Source: Candidatus Microgenomatus auricola
Lineage (GTDB): Bacteria > Patescibacteriota > Patescibacteriia > SBBC01
Assembly: GCA_005239865.1 (NCBI GenBank)
Contig: SBBC01000058.1
Location: 1-34,835, forward strand
Length of the DNA stretch: 34,835 nt
Direction: 5' to 3'
Shown: positions 10,195-18,954 of the stretch, one piece after another
How positions within the stretch are numbered: position 1 is the first letter of the stretch
Layout: every line of letters begins with the position of its first letter
Made by a program: the position numbers and the translations under genes
The notes under the pieces: generated by a model
The model's input: the letters and a program-made list of their open reading frames with translations, nothing else
What the model was told of the DNA's origin: nothing
Database searches by the model: none

Positions 10195-11958
10195 ATGACG
10201 CCACCCGCCACCACTCAACCGACCGCTGAAGCGACGCTCCTCGATCTGCTCCTGGCTGATGGCCTGCTTTCCAAGGAGCAGGTGGAGGCGCTCCTGGCCG
10301 AAAGCCAAGCCAGCCATCAGCCGGTGAATGAACTTCTCGAGTCGAAGAACCTCGTGCGTGAAGAGGATTTGGTACGCGAGAAGAGCAAACTCTACAATAT
10401 TCCGTACATCGATCTGTTCGGCCGCGTCGTCCGGGCGGAGATCCTCAACGCCGTCCCAAAGGAGTTGGCGGAAAACTACAAGATGGTGGCTTTCAATCGT
10501 TCGGGCGACGAACTTTCGGTGGCGATGGTCGATCCGTCGAACTTCCGCGCCCTCGAAGCGATCGAGTTCATCGCTCGGAAGAACCGCTACCGCCTGAAGT
10601 ACTTCCTGACCTCGCTCTCGAGTTTGAAGTACATCGTCCGTCAATACGAATCGCTCTCGGCCGAGGTCGAGGAAGCGCTCAAAGGAGCGGAGGAAGAATC
10701 GAAGATCCAGCAGGCCATGCTGAAGGTCGAGGAGGAGGGACTCGAGGAGGTCGTCAAGACCGCGCCGGTGTCGAAGATGGTCTCGGTCATTTTGCGACAT
10801 GCGGTCGAGGGTCGGGCCTCGGACGTCCACATCGAGCCGGTGGCCGACGAAACGCGCGTCCGCTTCCGGGTCGACGGGATCCTCCACACCTCGCTGATGC
10901 TGCCGAAGCACGTCCATCAGGCGATCGTCGCGCGGATTAAAGTGTTGTCAAACCTCAAGATCGACGAAACCCGCATTCCGCAAGATGGTCGCTTCCGCAT
11001 GGTGATTGAAGGTCGGGATATCGATTACCGCATTTCGACCTTGCCGCTCGTCAACAACGAGAAGGTGATGATGCGGATCCTCGACACCTCGACCAAGTTG
11101 ACCGAGCTCGGCGTCCTCGGCTTCGAGGGTCAGGCCCTGGAACTCATGAAGGAGAACATCCAGAAGTCGCACGGTATGTTCCTCATCACCGGTCCGACCG
11201 GTTCAGGAAAATCAACCACGCTGTACGCGCTCATCAATCTCCTGAACGACGAGGCGGTGAACATCGTGACGCTCGAAGACCCGGTCGAGTACTTCATGAA
11301 AGGCGTCAACCAGGCGCAGACGAACGCCGAGGTAGGCTTAACCTTCGCCGCGGGTTTACGCTCGATCCTGCGGCAGGACCCGGACATCATCATGGTTGGC
11401 GAAATCCGCGACACCGAGACGGCCGAACTAGCGGTCCATGCCGCGCTGACTGGTCACATCGTCTTCTCGACCCTCCACACGAACGACGCCTTCGGTGCCA
11501 TTCCGCGGTTGATTGACATGAAGATTGAGCCCTTCCTCATCGCTTCCTCAACCAACGTCGTGATGGCGCAGCGGTTGGTGCGGCGGGTCTGTCCGCACTG
11601 CCCCCAGTCGGTCACCATCCCGGAGCGACTGGAGAAGGAGGTCTCTGCCGAATTGGCGCTGATTGACAAGACCGACCTGCCGGATGAAGTCAAACTGACG
11701 AAACCCCTGAAGTTTTCTCGCGGCCGCGGCTGCGTGCGTTGCGAAAACACGGGGTACAAAGGGCGCGTGGCGATTGCCGAGGTGCTGGCCATCACTCCAA
11801 AGGTTCAGCAGATCATCGTCTCCGGCGGCAACCTCATTGAGATCCTCAAACAGGAATTCAAGAACCAAAGAATGTTCTCGATGCGGCAGGACGGGATTAT
11901 CAAAGCCCTGCGCGGTATTACCACTGTCGAGGAAGTCTGGGATGCCACGCGAGCGTGA
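10195..11958 (+). CDS. pilB: T4P assembly ATPase PilB/GspE
   Basis: GPTGSGKSTTLYAL, TLEDPVEY, GEIRDTETAELAVHAALTGH, STLHTNDA, CPHC...CVRC Zn motif. Confidence 0.97.
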   Translation: MTPPATTQPTAEATLLDLLLADGLLSKEQVEALLAESQASHQPVNELLESKNLVREEDLVREKSKLYNIPYIDLFGRVVRAEILNAVPKELAENYKMVAFNRSGDELSVAMVDPSNFRALEAIEFIARKNRYRLKYFLTSLSSLKYIVRQYESLSAEVEEALKGAEEESKIQQAMLKVEEEGLEEVVKTAPVSKMVSVILRHAVEGRASDVHIEPVADETRVRFRVDGILHTSLMLPKHVHQAIVARIKVLSNLKIDETRIPQDGRFRMVIEGRDIDYRISTLPLVNNEKVMMRILDTSTKLTELGVLGFEGQALELMKENIQKSHGMFLITGPTGSGKSTTLYALINLLNDEAVNIVTLEDPVEYFMKGVNQAQTNAEVGLTFAAGLRSILRQDPDIIMVGEIRDTETAELAVHAALTGHIVFSTLHTNDAFGAIPRLIDMKIEPFLIASSTNVVMAQRLVRRVCPHCPQSVTIPERLEKEVSAELALIDKTDLPDEVKLTKPLKFSRGRGCVRCENTGYKGRVAIAEVLAITPKVQQIIVSGGNLIEILKQEFKNQRMFSMRQDGIIKALRGITTVEEVWDATRA

Positions 11959-11963
11959 GGGGA

Positions 11964-11993
11964 CAGGTGACGGTTGACTATGACATTTGACTC
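11964..11993. repeat. Periodic repeat CAGGTGACGGTTGACTATGACATTTGACTC, related to 17148-17174
   Basis: Shares CAGGTGACG[G/A]TTGACT with 17148-17163. Confidence 0.5.
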
Positions 11994-12013
11994 ACAAACG
12001 TAAGGACATCCCT

Positions 12014-12415
12014 ATGGCAAAAAAAACCACGCACGACGAATCCGGGAAACCGAAAATTTTAGTCGTCGAGGATGATTCGTTTCTGGCCGGCATGTACGTG
12101 ACGAAATTCGGCCTCGAGGGGTTCAGCGTCGACTTGGCGAGCGACGGCAAAGAGGGACTGAAGAAGGCGAGAGAGTGGAAACCGGACTTAATTTTGCTTG
12201 ACATCGTTCTGCCGATCATGGACGGCTTCACCATGCTCCAGAAGGTCAAAGCCGACGCGAGCACCCGGGACGTCCCGGTGGTTTTGCTCACGAATCTCGG
12301 ACAGAAGGGCGACGTCGAGAGAGGGCTGGCCCTGGGCGCGGCCGACTACCTGATCAAGGCGCACTTCATGCCGAGCGAGGTGATTGAGAAGGTCAAGCGG
12401 TTGTTGAGAGCGTGA
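12014..12415 (+). CDS. Stand-alone response-regulator receiver domain
   Basis: ILVVEDDSFL, LILLDIVLPIMDGF, VVLLTNLGQ, GAADYLIKAHF; no output domain. Confidence 0.93.
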   Translation: MAKKTTHDESGKPKILVVEDDSFLAGMYVTKFGLEGFSVDLASDGKEGLKKAREWKPDLILLDIVLPIMDGFTMLQKVKADASTRDVPVVLLTNLGQKGDVERGLALGAADYLIKAHFMPSEVIEKVKRLLRA

Positions 12416-12420
12416 AGGAC

Positions 12421-13494
12421 ATGCCAACTTCCGAATCCATCGTCATCCAGCGCATTCTCACCAGCGCGGCGGAATACCGCGCCAGCGATTTGCACTTGAC
12501 CGTCGGCAATCCGCCGATTCTCCGGGTTGACGGCAAGCTCGTGGCGCTCGAGCAGGAACCGGTCATCACGCCCGAGTTCATGGACGTGCTGGTCGAGATG
12601 TTCTTGACCAAAGACCAGCGCGAGATGCTCAACCGTGATCGCGAAATCGTGGTGGCCTTCGCCCTGGAAAATCGCATTCGATTCAAGGTCTCGATGTTCT
12701 ACCAACGGGGTTTCCTGGGCGCCAGCTTGCGTTTAATCCCGAAGGAGATTAAGCCCTTGTCGGAACTGGGCCTGCCGTCCGTCGTGCAGGGCTTTACCCG
12801 ACTGACGAAAGGTTTGGTCCTCGTGACCGGGCCGTTCGGATCTGGACGAACCTCGACGCTCGCCGCCCTGGTGAACGAAATTAATAAGACGCGCACAGCC
12901 CACATCGTCACGATTGAAAAGCCGATCGAATACCTCTACCTCAACGACAAGAGTTTCATCGAACAGCGCGAGGTCGGACGGGACACGCGGTCGGTCGAGC
13001 AGGCGCTCGAAACCGCCAGCCGCGAGGACGTTGACGTCATCATGGTTTCGGAGATGGAAGACCCGCCCGTCATCCAGGCGGTGCTGACGGCGGCCGAATC
13101 GTCGCGGCTGGTCATCTCGACGATGAACACCGATTCGGTCATGAAAACGGTCGAGAAGATCATCAACAGCTCGCCACCGGAGTACGAGGTCAAGACGCGC
13201 ACGCAACTCGCGGGCACGCTGGAGGGGATCGTCAGTCAGCGCTTGCTGCCGCGGGTCGGCGGGGGGCGGATCCTGGTGGCCGAGGTGATGGTTCCGTCCT
13301 CGCCGATGCGATCGATTATCCGCGACGGCGCGCTCTATCAATTGCAGAGCATGCTCCAGACGAGTCGCGGCGAGGGCACGATCTCGCTCGACCGAGCGCT
13401 GGCGGAACTGGTGAAAACCGGCGAGATTTTGATTGACGATGCGCTGGCGCACGCGGTTGATCCGAATAATTTGAAAATGCTGACGAGAAGTTGA
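12421..13494 (+). CDS. pilT: PilT-like ATPase with degenerate catalytic motifs
   Basis: PilT scaffold (ASDLHLTVGNPPILRVDGKL, QREVGRDT, GGGRILVAEVM) but GPFGSGRTST, TIEKPIEY, SEMED and TMNT. Confidence 0.9.
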   Translation: MPTSESIVIQRILTSAAEYRASDLHLTVGNPPILRVDGKLVALEQEPVITPEFMDVLVEMFLTKDQREMLNRDREIVVAFALENRIRFKVSMFYQRGFLGASLRLIPKEIKPLSELGLPSVVQGFTRLTKGLVLVTGPFGSGRTSTLAALVNEINKTRTAHIVTIEKPIEYLYLNDKSFIEQREVGRDTRSVEQALETASREDVDVIMVSEMEDPPVIQAVLTAAESSRLVISTMNTDSVMKTVEKIINSSPPEYEVKTRTQLAGTLEGIVSQRLLPRVGGGRILVAEVMVPSSPMRSIIRDGALYQLQSMLQTSRGEGTISLDRALAELVKTGEILIDDALAHAVDPNNLKMLTRS

Positions 13495-13497
13495 ATA

Positions 13498-13531
13498 AGG
13501 TTTTAGGAGGTTAGGTGTTAGGTTTTAGGAA
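13498..13531. repeat. Left arm of inverted repeat flanking the four-helix-bundle pseudogene
   Basis: TTAGGTGTTAGGTTTTAGG (13511-13529) matches the reverse complement of 13841-13865 at 17 of 19 positions. Confidence 0.8.
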
Positions 13532-13540
13532 AATTTGAGC

Positions 13541-13829
13541 ATGAAGACGCAAACGAACTCCTACAAGGAGCTGAAGGTTTGGCAGAAGTCAATGGACTTA
13601 GTAGTACGAGTGTACGAATTAACCGAGGCGTTTCCGAAGGAGGAAGTGTAAGGCTTGACCTCGCAGGTACGGAGATCCGCAATTTCAATTCCCTCAAACA
13701 TCGCTGAAGGGAAATACCGCCGACAAAACGTCTCGATCTCCATGCCGTCGAGGTATCCTTGACGAAGTCATGAAGATGCTGAATGCCATGATCACCAGGC
13801 TCACGACGTCAACTCATGTTCGCTCCTGA
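13541..13829 (+). pseudogene. Four-helix-bundle protein (S23/IVP family) pseudogene
   Basis: YKELKVWQKSMDLVVRVYELTEAFPKEEV*GLTSQVRRSAISIPSNIAEGKYRR, then internal deletion/frameshift and terminal EVMKMLNAMITRL; TAA where the intact copy has TAC. Confidence 0.85.
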
Positions 13830-13840
13830 CCCCTATCTTG

Positions 13841-13865
13841 CTAACCCCTAATACCTAACACCTAG
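13841..13865. repeat. Right arm of inverted repeat flanking the four-helix-bundle pseudogene
   Basis: CTAACCCCTAATACCTAACACCTAG; ends 3 nt before the pilC ATG. Confidence 0.8.
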
Positions 13866-13868
13866 CTC

Positions 13869-15107
13869 ATGGCCATCTTTGACTACAAAGCGAAGGACCT
13901 GGAGGGCGCTTCCGTGGTCGGTGCGGTTGAGGCGCCGAGCGAGAACGTCGCGCTTGACGTTCTGAAAGAAAAGGACCTGGTCGTCATCTCGGTCAAGGAG
14001 CGCAAGCGGATTACGCTCTTCCAGTCGTCGTTCGGGTTTTTGCGTCGCGTGCCGCGGAAGGACGTGGTGCTCTTCGCGCGGCAGTTGGCGGTCATGATCT
14101 CGGCCACGGTGCCGATCGTCCAGGCGCTGCGGATCCTCGTCAAGCAGACGGACAACATCAACTTCAAGATCATCATTTCGGAAATCGCCGACGAGGTGGA
14201 CGGCGGAGCGAAGCTCTCGGCCACGCTGGCTCGCTATCCGACGGTCTTCTCGAACTTCTTCGTCCACATGATCCGCTCCGGCGAAACGACCGGCAAACTC
14301 GATGAGACCTTGAACTACCTGGCCGACCAGCAGGAGAAGGACTACGATTTGATTTCAAAAATCCGCGGGGCGATGATCTACCCGGCCTTCGTTTTGGGCG
14401 GCATGATCATCGTCGGCGTGGCCATGATGATTTTCGTCATTCCCAACCTGACGCAGGTGATCGAAGAGAGCGGCGGCGAGCTGCCGGCCTCGACGAAACT
14501 TCTGATCGGCACGTCGAGTTTTCTCCAGCAGTGGTGGTGGACGCTGGTGGTGGTGGCCGTCGGCACGGCGGTCCTCTCCCGGGTATATACGCGAACGGAA
14601 GGCGGAAAACGGCAGTTCGACAGTCTCAAAGTCCGGCTGCCGGTCTTCGGACAGATTTTCCAGAAGATTCACCTGGTCCGATTTTCCCGTTCGCTGGCCA
14701 CGCTCATCACCTCCGGCATCCCGGTGACGCGGGCGCTCGAAATCGTGGCGGACGTGGTCGGGAACATCACCTACCATGACCTGACCTTGGCGACGATCAA
14801 GGAGATCGAGGCGGGCAACTCGATCGCCACCGCCTTTGTGAAATCGAAAGACATTCCGCCGATGCTGCCGCAGATGATGGTGGTCGGCGAGCAGACCGGA
14901 AAGTTGGATTTGGTGTTGGAAAAACTCGCGAACTTCTATACCAAGGAGCTCGAAAACATGATTACCAACCTGACCTCATTGATCGAGCCGGTCATCCTCG
15001 TCCTGATGGGCGTGGCCGTGGCAATCATGGTCATGGCAATTCTCCTGCCGATGTACAATTTGTCGCAATCCATAGCGTTTTTTGGGCTCTTCCGCTTGCT
15101 GGCCTAG
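13869..15107 (+). CDS. pilC: T4P inner-membrane platform protein PilC/GspF
   Basis: LFARQLAVMISATVPIVQAL, MIRSGETTGKLDETL, MMVVGEQTGKLDLVLEKLANFY, GspF architecture. Confidence 0.96.
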   Translation: MAIFDYKAKDLEGASVVGAVEAPSENVALDVLKEKDLVVISVKERKRITLFQSSFGFLRRVPRKDVVLFARQLAVMISATVPIVQALRILVKQTDNINFKIIISEIADEVDGGAKLSATLARYPTVFSNFFVHMIRSGETTGKLDETLNYLADQQEKDYDLISKIRGAMIYPAFVLGGMIIVGVAMMIFVIPNLTQVIEESGGELPASTKLLIGTSSFLQQWWWTLVVVAVGTAVLSRVYTRTEGGKRQFDSLKVRLPVFGQIFQKIHLVRFSRSLATLITSGIPVTRALEIVADVVGNITYHDLTLATIKEIEAGNSIATAFVKSKDIPPMLPQMMVVGEQTGKLDLVLEKLANFYTKELENMITNLTSLIEPVILVLMGVAVAIMVMAILLPMYNLSQSIAFFGLFRLLA

Positions 15108-15124
15108 CGGTTTTATGCTATACT
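15096..15124 (+). promoter_or_regulatory. Promoter for the major pilin, TTGCTG-N17-TATACT, embedded in the pilC 3' end
   Basis: -35 at 15096-15101, 17-nt spacer, -10 at 15119-15124. Confidence 0.65.
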
Positions 15125-15164
15125 CCATATACGTTGGGGTGTGGACAGCTGAAAAACTTACCCC

Positions 15165-15197
15165 ACAAGCCCCAAAAGCCAACAACTCACAAGCTAA
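15165..15197. repeat. Short-period repeat ACAAGCCCCAAAAGCCAACAACTCACAAGCTAA in the pilin 5' UTR
   Basis: ACAAGCC/CAAAAGCC/CACAAGC units; also pairs with upstream TTGGGG-GTGG (15134-15144). Confidence 0.35.
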
Positions 15198-15228
15198 ATT
15201 TCCAAACGAAAGGGGGTGACGAAACAAC

Positions 15229-15780
<552 letters not shown>

Positions 15781-15791
15781 CATTCAAGGAC

Positions 15792-15825
15792 ATCAAAAAG
15801 GGCCGACTGGCTCTTTTTGATTTTT
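15792..15825 (+). terminator. Strong rho-independent terminator after the major pilin
   Basis: ATCAAAAAGGGCC-GACT-GGCTCTTTTTGAT, 13-bp stem with one G-U, followed by T-tract. Confidence 0.88.
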
Positions 15826-15844
15826 CTCGTTTGGAGGGTATACT
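15816..15844 (+). promoter_or_regulatory. Promoter TTTGAT-N17-TATACT overlapping the terminator 3' arm
   Basis: Hexamers with 17-nt spacing immediately before the ATG at 15851. Confidence 0.5.
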
Positions 15845-15850
15845 GAACAT

Positions 15851-16270
15851 ATGCGCAAAGATCGGCAGACCGGCCTCGGCCTCATTTCTACGCTCCTCGT
15901 TTTCTCCTTGATTGCGGCTTTCCTGGCTGCGGTCGGATTGGTGTTGAATCAGGAGCGGCAGCGGGTGCGGGATAGCCATCGGATGGCGGATATGATCCGA
16001 GTCCAGTTTGCGTTTGAGACGCTGTATCGGGAAAGGGCCAGTTACGCCGAGGGAGCGAAGGGTTGCAACCGCGTGGGCGCGCTCGTGTCGGCCTGTGAAT
16101 TAAGCGCCTATCTGCCGAAAATCGGAAACGTGAAAGATCCGGGGAAGCACGCTTACCAGATTGAACGCGTCCCGGATGATCAGGACTACGGCGTGAGTTT
16201 TGTGCTGGAGCGGGGGTACGGTTCGCTCGCCAAAGGGAAGCATGTGCTGACGAAGGATGGGATGAGGTGA
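15851..16270 (+). CDS. Atypical pseudopilin-like membrane protein
   Basis: Short basic leader then QTG|LGLISTLLVFSLIAAFLAAVGLVL; no Glu at mature position 5; within T4P locus. Confidence 0.6.
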   Translation: MRKDRQTGLGLISTLLVFSLIAAFLAAVGLVLNQERQRVRDSHRMADMIRVQFAFETLYRERASYAEGAKGCNRVGALVSACELSAYLPKIGNVKDPGKHAYQIERVPDDQDYGVSFVLERGYGSLAKGKHVLTKDGMR

Positions 16271-16283
16271 GTGAGTCAGCAAG

Positions 16284-16317
16284 ATAGCTTCATTAGCTGG
16301 TTAGCTTGTTAGGAAGA
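16284..16317. repeat. Solo repeat arm nearly identical to the left arm of the 18.6-kb element
   Basis: AGCTTCATTAGCTGGTTAGCTTGTTAGGAA vs AGCTTCATTAGCTTCGTTAGCTTGCTAGGAA at 18565-18595. Confidence 0.75.
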
Positions 16318-16337
16318 GAGTGGGGTGGGTGGTTGCA

Positions 16338-17135
16338 ATGCTTGAAGGCATCATCGCATTTGTTCTAGGGACAGCGATTGGCAGCTTCTGTAATGCGGTG
16401 ATTTATCGTCTCCACGTCGGCGACTCGCCGTGGCGAGGTCGGTCGTATTGTCCGCATTGTAAGCATCCATTGGCAATTGTTGATCTTGTTCCGCTTTTAA
16501 GCTTCTTGGTATTGCATGGACGCTGCCGGTACTGCCAGCAGCCGATCGCCGGGCAATACTTTTGGGTGGAGCTGGCGATGGGATTGCTGGCACTCGGAAT
16601 GGTGTGGCGCTTCGGGATCTCTCTTGAAGCGGTCGTCGGCATCGTCATGAGCGCTTTCTTGCTCGTGATTTTTGTGTACGACCTGCGACATCAGTTGATC
16701 CTTGATCGCGTCAGCCTGCCGGCCATGGTCGTCGCGCTCGTCGGATCGTTGGTTATCGGACGAGAACCGTTGTCACTCCTCGTCGGCGCGATCGTCGGTG
16801 CCGGACTCTTTTTCCTTCAGTTCGCGCTCTCGAAGGGTCGGTGGATCGGCGGCGGCGATATTCGACTGGGAGCGGCGCTGGGGTTGATGCTCGGCTGGCC
16901 GTTGGTCGGGGTGAGTTTGGTGCTGGCGTATTTTTCCGGTGCGATCGTGGCGCTGGGGATGATCCTGACAAAACGAAAATCCTGGACCAGCGCCGTGCCG
17001 TTCGGGACGTTTTTGTCGGCCGGCGGCGTCGCCACGTTCCTCTGGGGGAACGACATTTTGCAATGGTACCTGGCCGGAGGATTTTTTGACTGGGTGGTTC
17101 AGACATTTCTACGATTCTACAATCCGACAATTTGA
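16338..17135 (+). CDS. pilD: Prepilin peptidase PilD
   Basis: GSFCNAVIYRLH, CPHC...CRYC Zn motifs, YDLRHQLILD and GGGDIRLG catalytic Asp motifs. Confidence 0.95.
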   Translation: MLEGIIAFVLGTAIGSFCNAVIYRLHVGDSPWRGRSYCPHCKHPLAIVDLVPLLSFLVLHGRCRYCQQPIAGQYFWVELAMGLLALGMVWRFGISLEAVVGIVMSAFLLVIFVYDLRHQLILDRVSLPAMVVALVGSLVIGREPLSLLVGAIVGAGLFFLQFALSKGRWIGGGDIRLGAALGLMLGWPLVGVSLVLAYFSGAIVALGMILTKRKSWTSAVPFGTFLSAGGVATFLWGNDILQWYLAGGFFDWVVQTFLRFYNPTI

Positions 17136-17147
17136 AGGCACAGATAG

Positions 17148-17174
17148 CAGGTGACGATTGACTGGATGACTTTT
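17148..17174. repeat. Periodic repeat CAGGTGACGATTGACTGGATGACTTTT
   Basis: Related to 11964-11993. Confidence 0.5.
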
Positions 17175-17195
17175 GCGTAGGACAATAGGGAGGTC

Positions 17196-17840
17196 ATGGA
17201 CGTCAAAAGTCAAACGTCAAAAGTCAAACGTTCTGCCGGGTACACCATGATCGAGCTCCTCATCAGCGTCGCGATTTTCATGTTCCTGGCAACGATCACG
17301 GCCTTCGGGTTTCGCGGAGTCGGGCAGGCGAACAGTTTGCGCCAGGCCGCAGCGGAATTGGTGGCAAATTTACGTCGCGCCCAGACGCTGGCACAAACCG
17401 GCGCCACCGTCACCCTGTGTCGCGGGCTCGTGCCGGTGAAACTCTGTTCAAGTTCGACGGACTGCGGCGGCGGGTTCTGCGACGACGTCCGGGTGCCGAA
17501 AAACGGGTACGGAGTCGTTCTCGGGTCATCGCCGCCGAGCACAACCTATCTTCTCTACGCCGAATTGAGCGACCCGGCAGACGATTATCAAGTCGACACG
17601 GACGTCATCATCAATCAGGGAACGATGACCATGACGAAGGATACGAGCATTTCCGGAGCGACCGCCCTGGCCATGCTCTTCAAGCCGCCGCGGGGAGAGG
17701 CACAGACGAGTAGCGGCGGGGCCTTAACCTCGCACACCTACTGCGTGAAACACTCGGCCCTTCCTTCCCTGGCCAGGAAGGTGACGGTTTTGGGTTCCGG
17801 GCAAATCCAGGAAGAATCGGATTCAAGTTGTTCGCCATGA
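17196..17840 (+). CDS. Minor pseudopilin (GspH-like) with Cys motif
   Basis: SAG|YTMIELLISVAIFMFLATITAFGF; contains CSSSTDCGGGFC. Confidence 0.9.
   Translation: MDVKSQTSKVKRSAGYTMIELLISVAIFMFLATITAFGFRGVGQANSLRQAAAELVANLRRAQTLAQTGATVTLCRGLVPVKLCSSSTDCGGGFCDDVRVPKNGYGVVLGSSPPSTTYLLYAELSDPADDYQVDTDVIINQGTMTMTKDTSISGATALAMLFKPPRGEAQTSSGGALTSHTYCVKHSALPSLARKVTVLGSGQIQEESDSSCSP
17202..17230 (+). repeat. Perfect 14-bp tandem duplication (GTCAAAAGTCAAAC)x2 within the prepilin leader coding sequence
   Basis: 17202-17215 is identical to 17216-17229. Confidence 0.9.
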
Positions 17841-18559
17841 GCACGACCCGGATGAACCAACGCGGTCAGGGATTGCTCGAAGCGATTATTGGCATCGGCG
17901 TCATCATCGCCGGCACGGTCGGGACGGTGACGCTGATCATGGCGACGATCAAAGCCGGTCGCTCAACCAACAACCAAGTGGTTGCGGCCAGTTTGGCGCG
18001 CGAGGGGATCGAGGTGGTGCGCAACCTCCGCGACACGAACTGGCTCCGCATTCAGGCGAACGAGGACACTGACCTCGCCGCCCCCGGTCTTCAACCCCCA
18101 AGCAGCTTCGAAGGCATCTTTTCGGCAACTGACCCGAAGCATGATGCCATTCCAGTCATGAGCGTCTCGACGTCCAGCTGGACCATCGAGCGCTATACGC
18201 CCGGCCCAGCGTCGTGCGGCGGGGCGTGGGATTGCAGTCAGGTGTACCAGGCACCGCCGAGTACGCGGTACTTCCAGGATTTCGCTTCGGCCACCCTCAA
18301 CCGTCAGCCCACGCGGTTCAAACGGACGATTCGGCTGAATCCGATCTGCCGAGTGGATGCAAGCCCGGCCGATGGTATTCCGGATGTGCCAGCCACAGAA
18401 ACGATCGCGAACGGTGACGGCGCGGTCTGTCCGGTGATTCCGGCGATTACGACGATGGTCGGGTTGCAGGTCTTGAGCAAAATGACCTGGGATGAAGGGG
18501 GCAGCCCAAAATCATTCCAGCTTGAGGCGCGGCTGTATAATTGGAAGTACGTTAAATAG
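17837..18559 (+). CDS. Minor pilin (PilV/GspI-like)
   Basis: QRGQG|LLEAIIGIGVIIAGTVGTVTLI; 4-nt ATGA overlap with the previous gene. Confidence 0.85.
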   Translation: MSTTRMNQRGQGLLEAIIGIGVIIAGTVGTVTLIMATIKAGRSTNNQVVAASLAREGIEVVRNLRDTNWLRIQANEDTDLAAPGLQPPSSFEGIFSATDPKHDAIPVMSVSTSSWTIERYTPGPASCGGAWDCSQVYQAPPSTRYFQDFASATLNRQPTRFKRTIRLNPICRVDASPADGIPDVPATETIANGDGAVCPVIPAITTMVGLQVLSKMTWDEGGSPKSFQLEARLYNWKYVK

Positions 18560-18595
18560 CTTAAAGCTTCATTAGCTTCGTTAGCTTGCTAGGAA
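18560..18595. repeat. Left arm of inverted repeat flanking the four-helix-bundle gene
   Basis: AGCTTCATTAGCTTCGTTAGCTTGCTAG matches the reverse complement of the right arm at 24 of 28 positions. Confidence 0.85.
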
Positions 18596-18910
18596 ATGCG
18601 AGTAATTCATTCATACCGAGAACTGACCGTTTGGCAACGATCAATGGAATTGGTTGCGGATATTTACGAACTGACTGAACAGTTTCCAAAAGAAGAACTT
18701 TACGGATTGACGTCACAGTTGCGCCGGGCGGCAATTGCCATCCCATCGAACATCGCCGAAGGAAGATATCGGGGAACGAAGAAGGATTATTCGCAGTTTT
18801 TGAGAATTGCCATGAGTTCCGGCGCCGAGTTGGAGACGTTGTTGGAGATAGCGAAAATGTTGCCAAGCACTAAAGATTTGCAATCTGCACGAGCTGATTC
18901 GTTGTTGTAG
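18596..18910 (+). CDS. Four-helix-bundle protein (S23 rRNA-intervening-sequence / TIGR02436-like), C-terminally truncated by an in-frame TAG
   Basis: YRELTVWQRSMELVADIYELTEQFPKEELYGLTSQLRRAAIAIPSNIAEGRYRGTKKDYSQFLRIAMSSGAELETLLEIAKML; reading past TAG gives EVMKMLNAMIRNMN, matching the other copy. Confidence 0.93.
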   Translation: MRVIHSYRELTVWQRSMELVADIYELTEQFPKEELYGLTSQLRRAAIAIPSNIAEGRYRGTKKDYSQFLRIAMSSGAELETLLEIAKMLPSTKDLQSARADSLL

Positions 18911-18954
18911 GAGGTCATGAAAATGCTTAACGCCATGATCCGAAACATGAACCC

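Noticed and set aside
16753-17130. Antisense ORFs over pilD
   Set aside because: Fully overlapped by the well-supported PilD frame.
17202-17230. CRISPR-like or regulatory iteron array
   Set aside because: Only two 14-bp units, no spacers, inside a coding leader.
18596-18910. Diversity-generating retroelement Avd protein
   Set aside because: Four-helix-bundle similarity alone; no reverse transcriptase, template repeat or variable repeat seen in the window.
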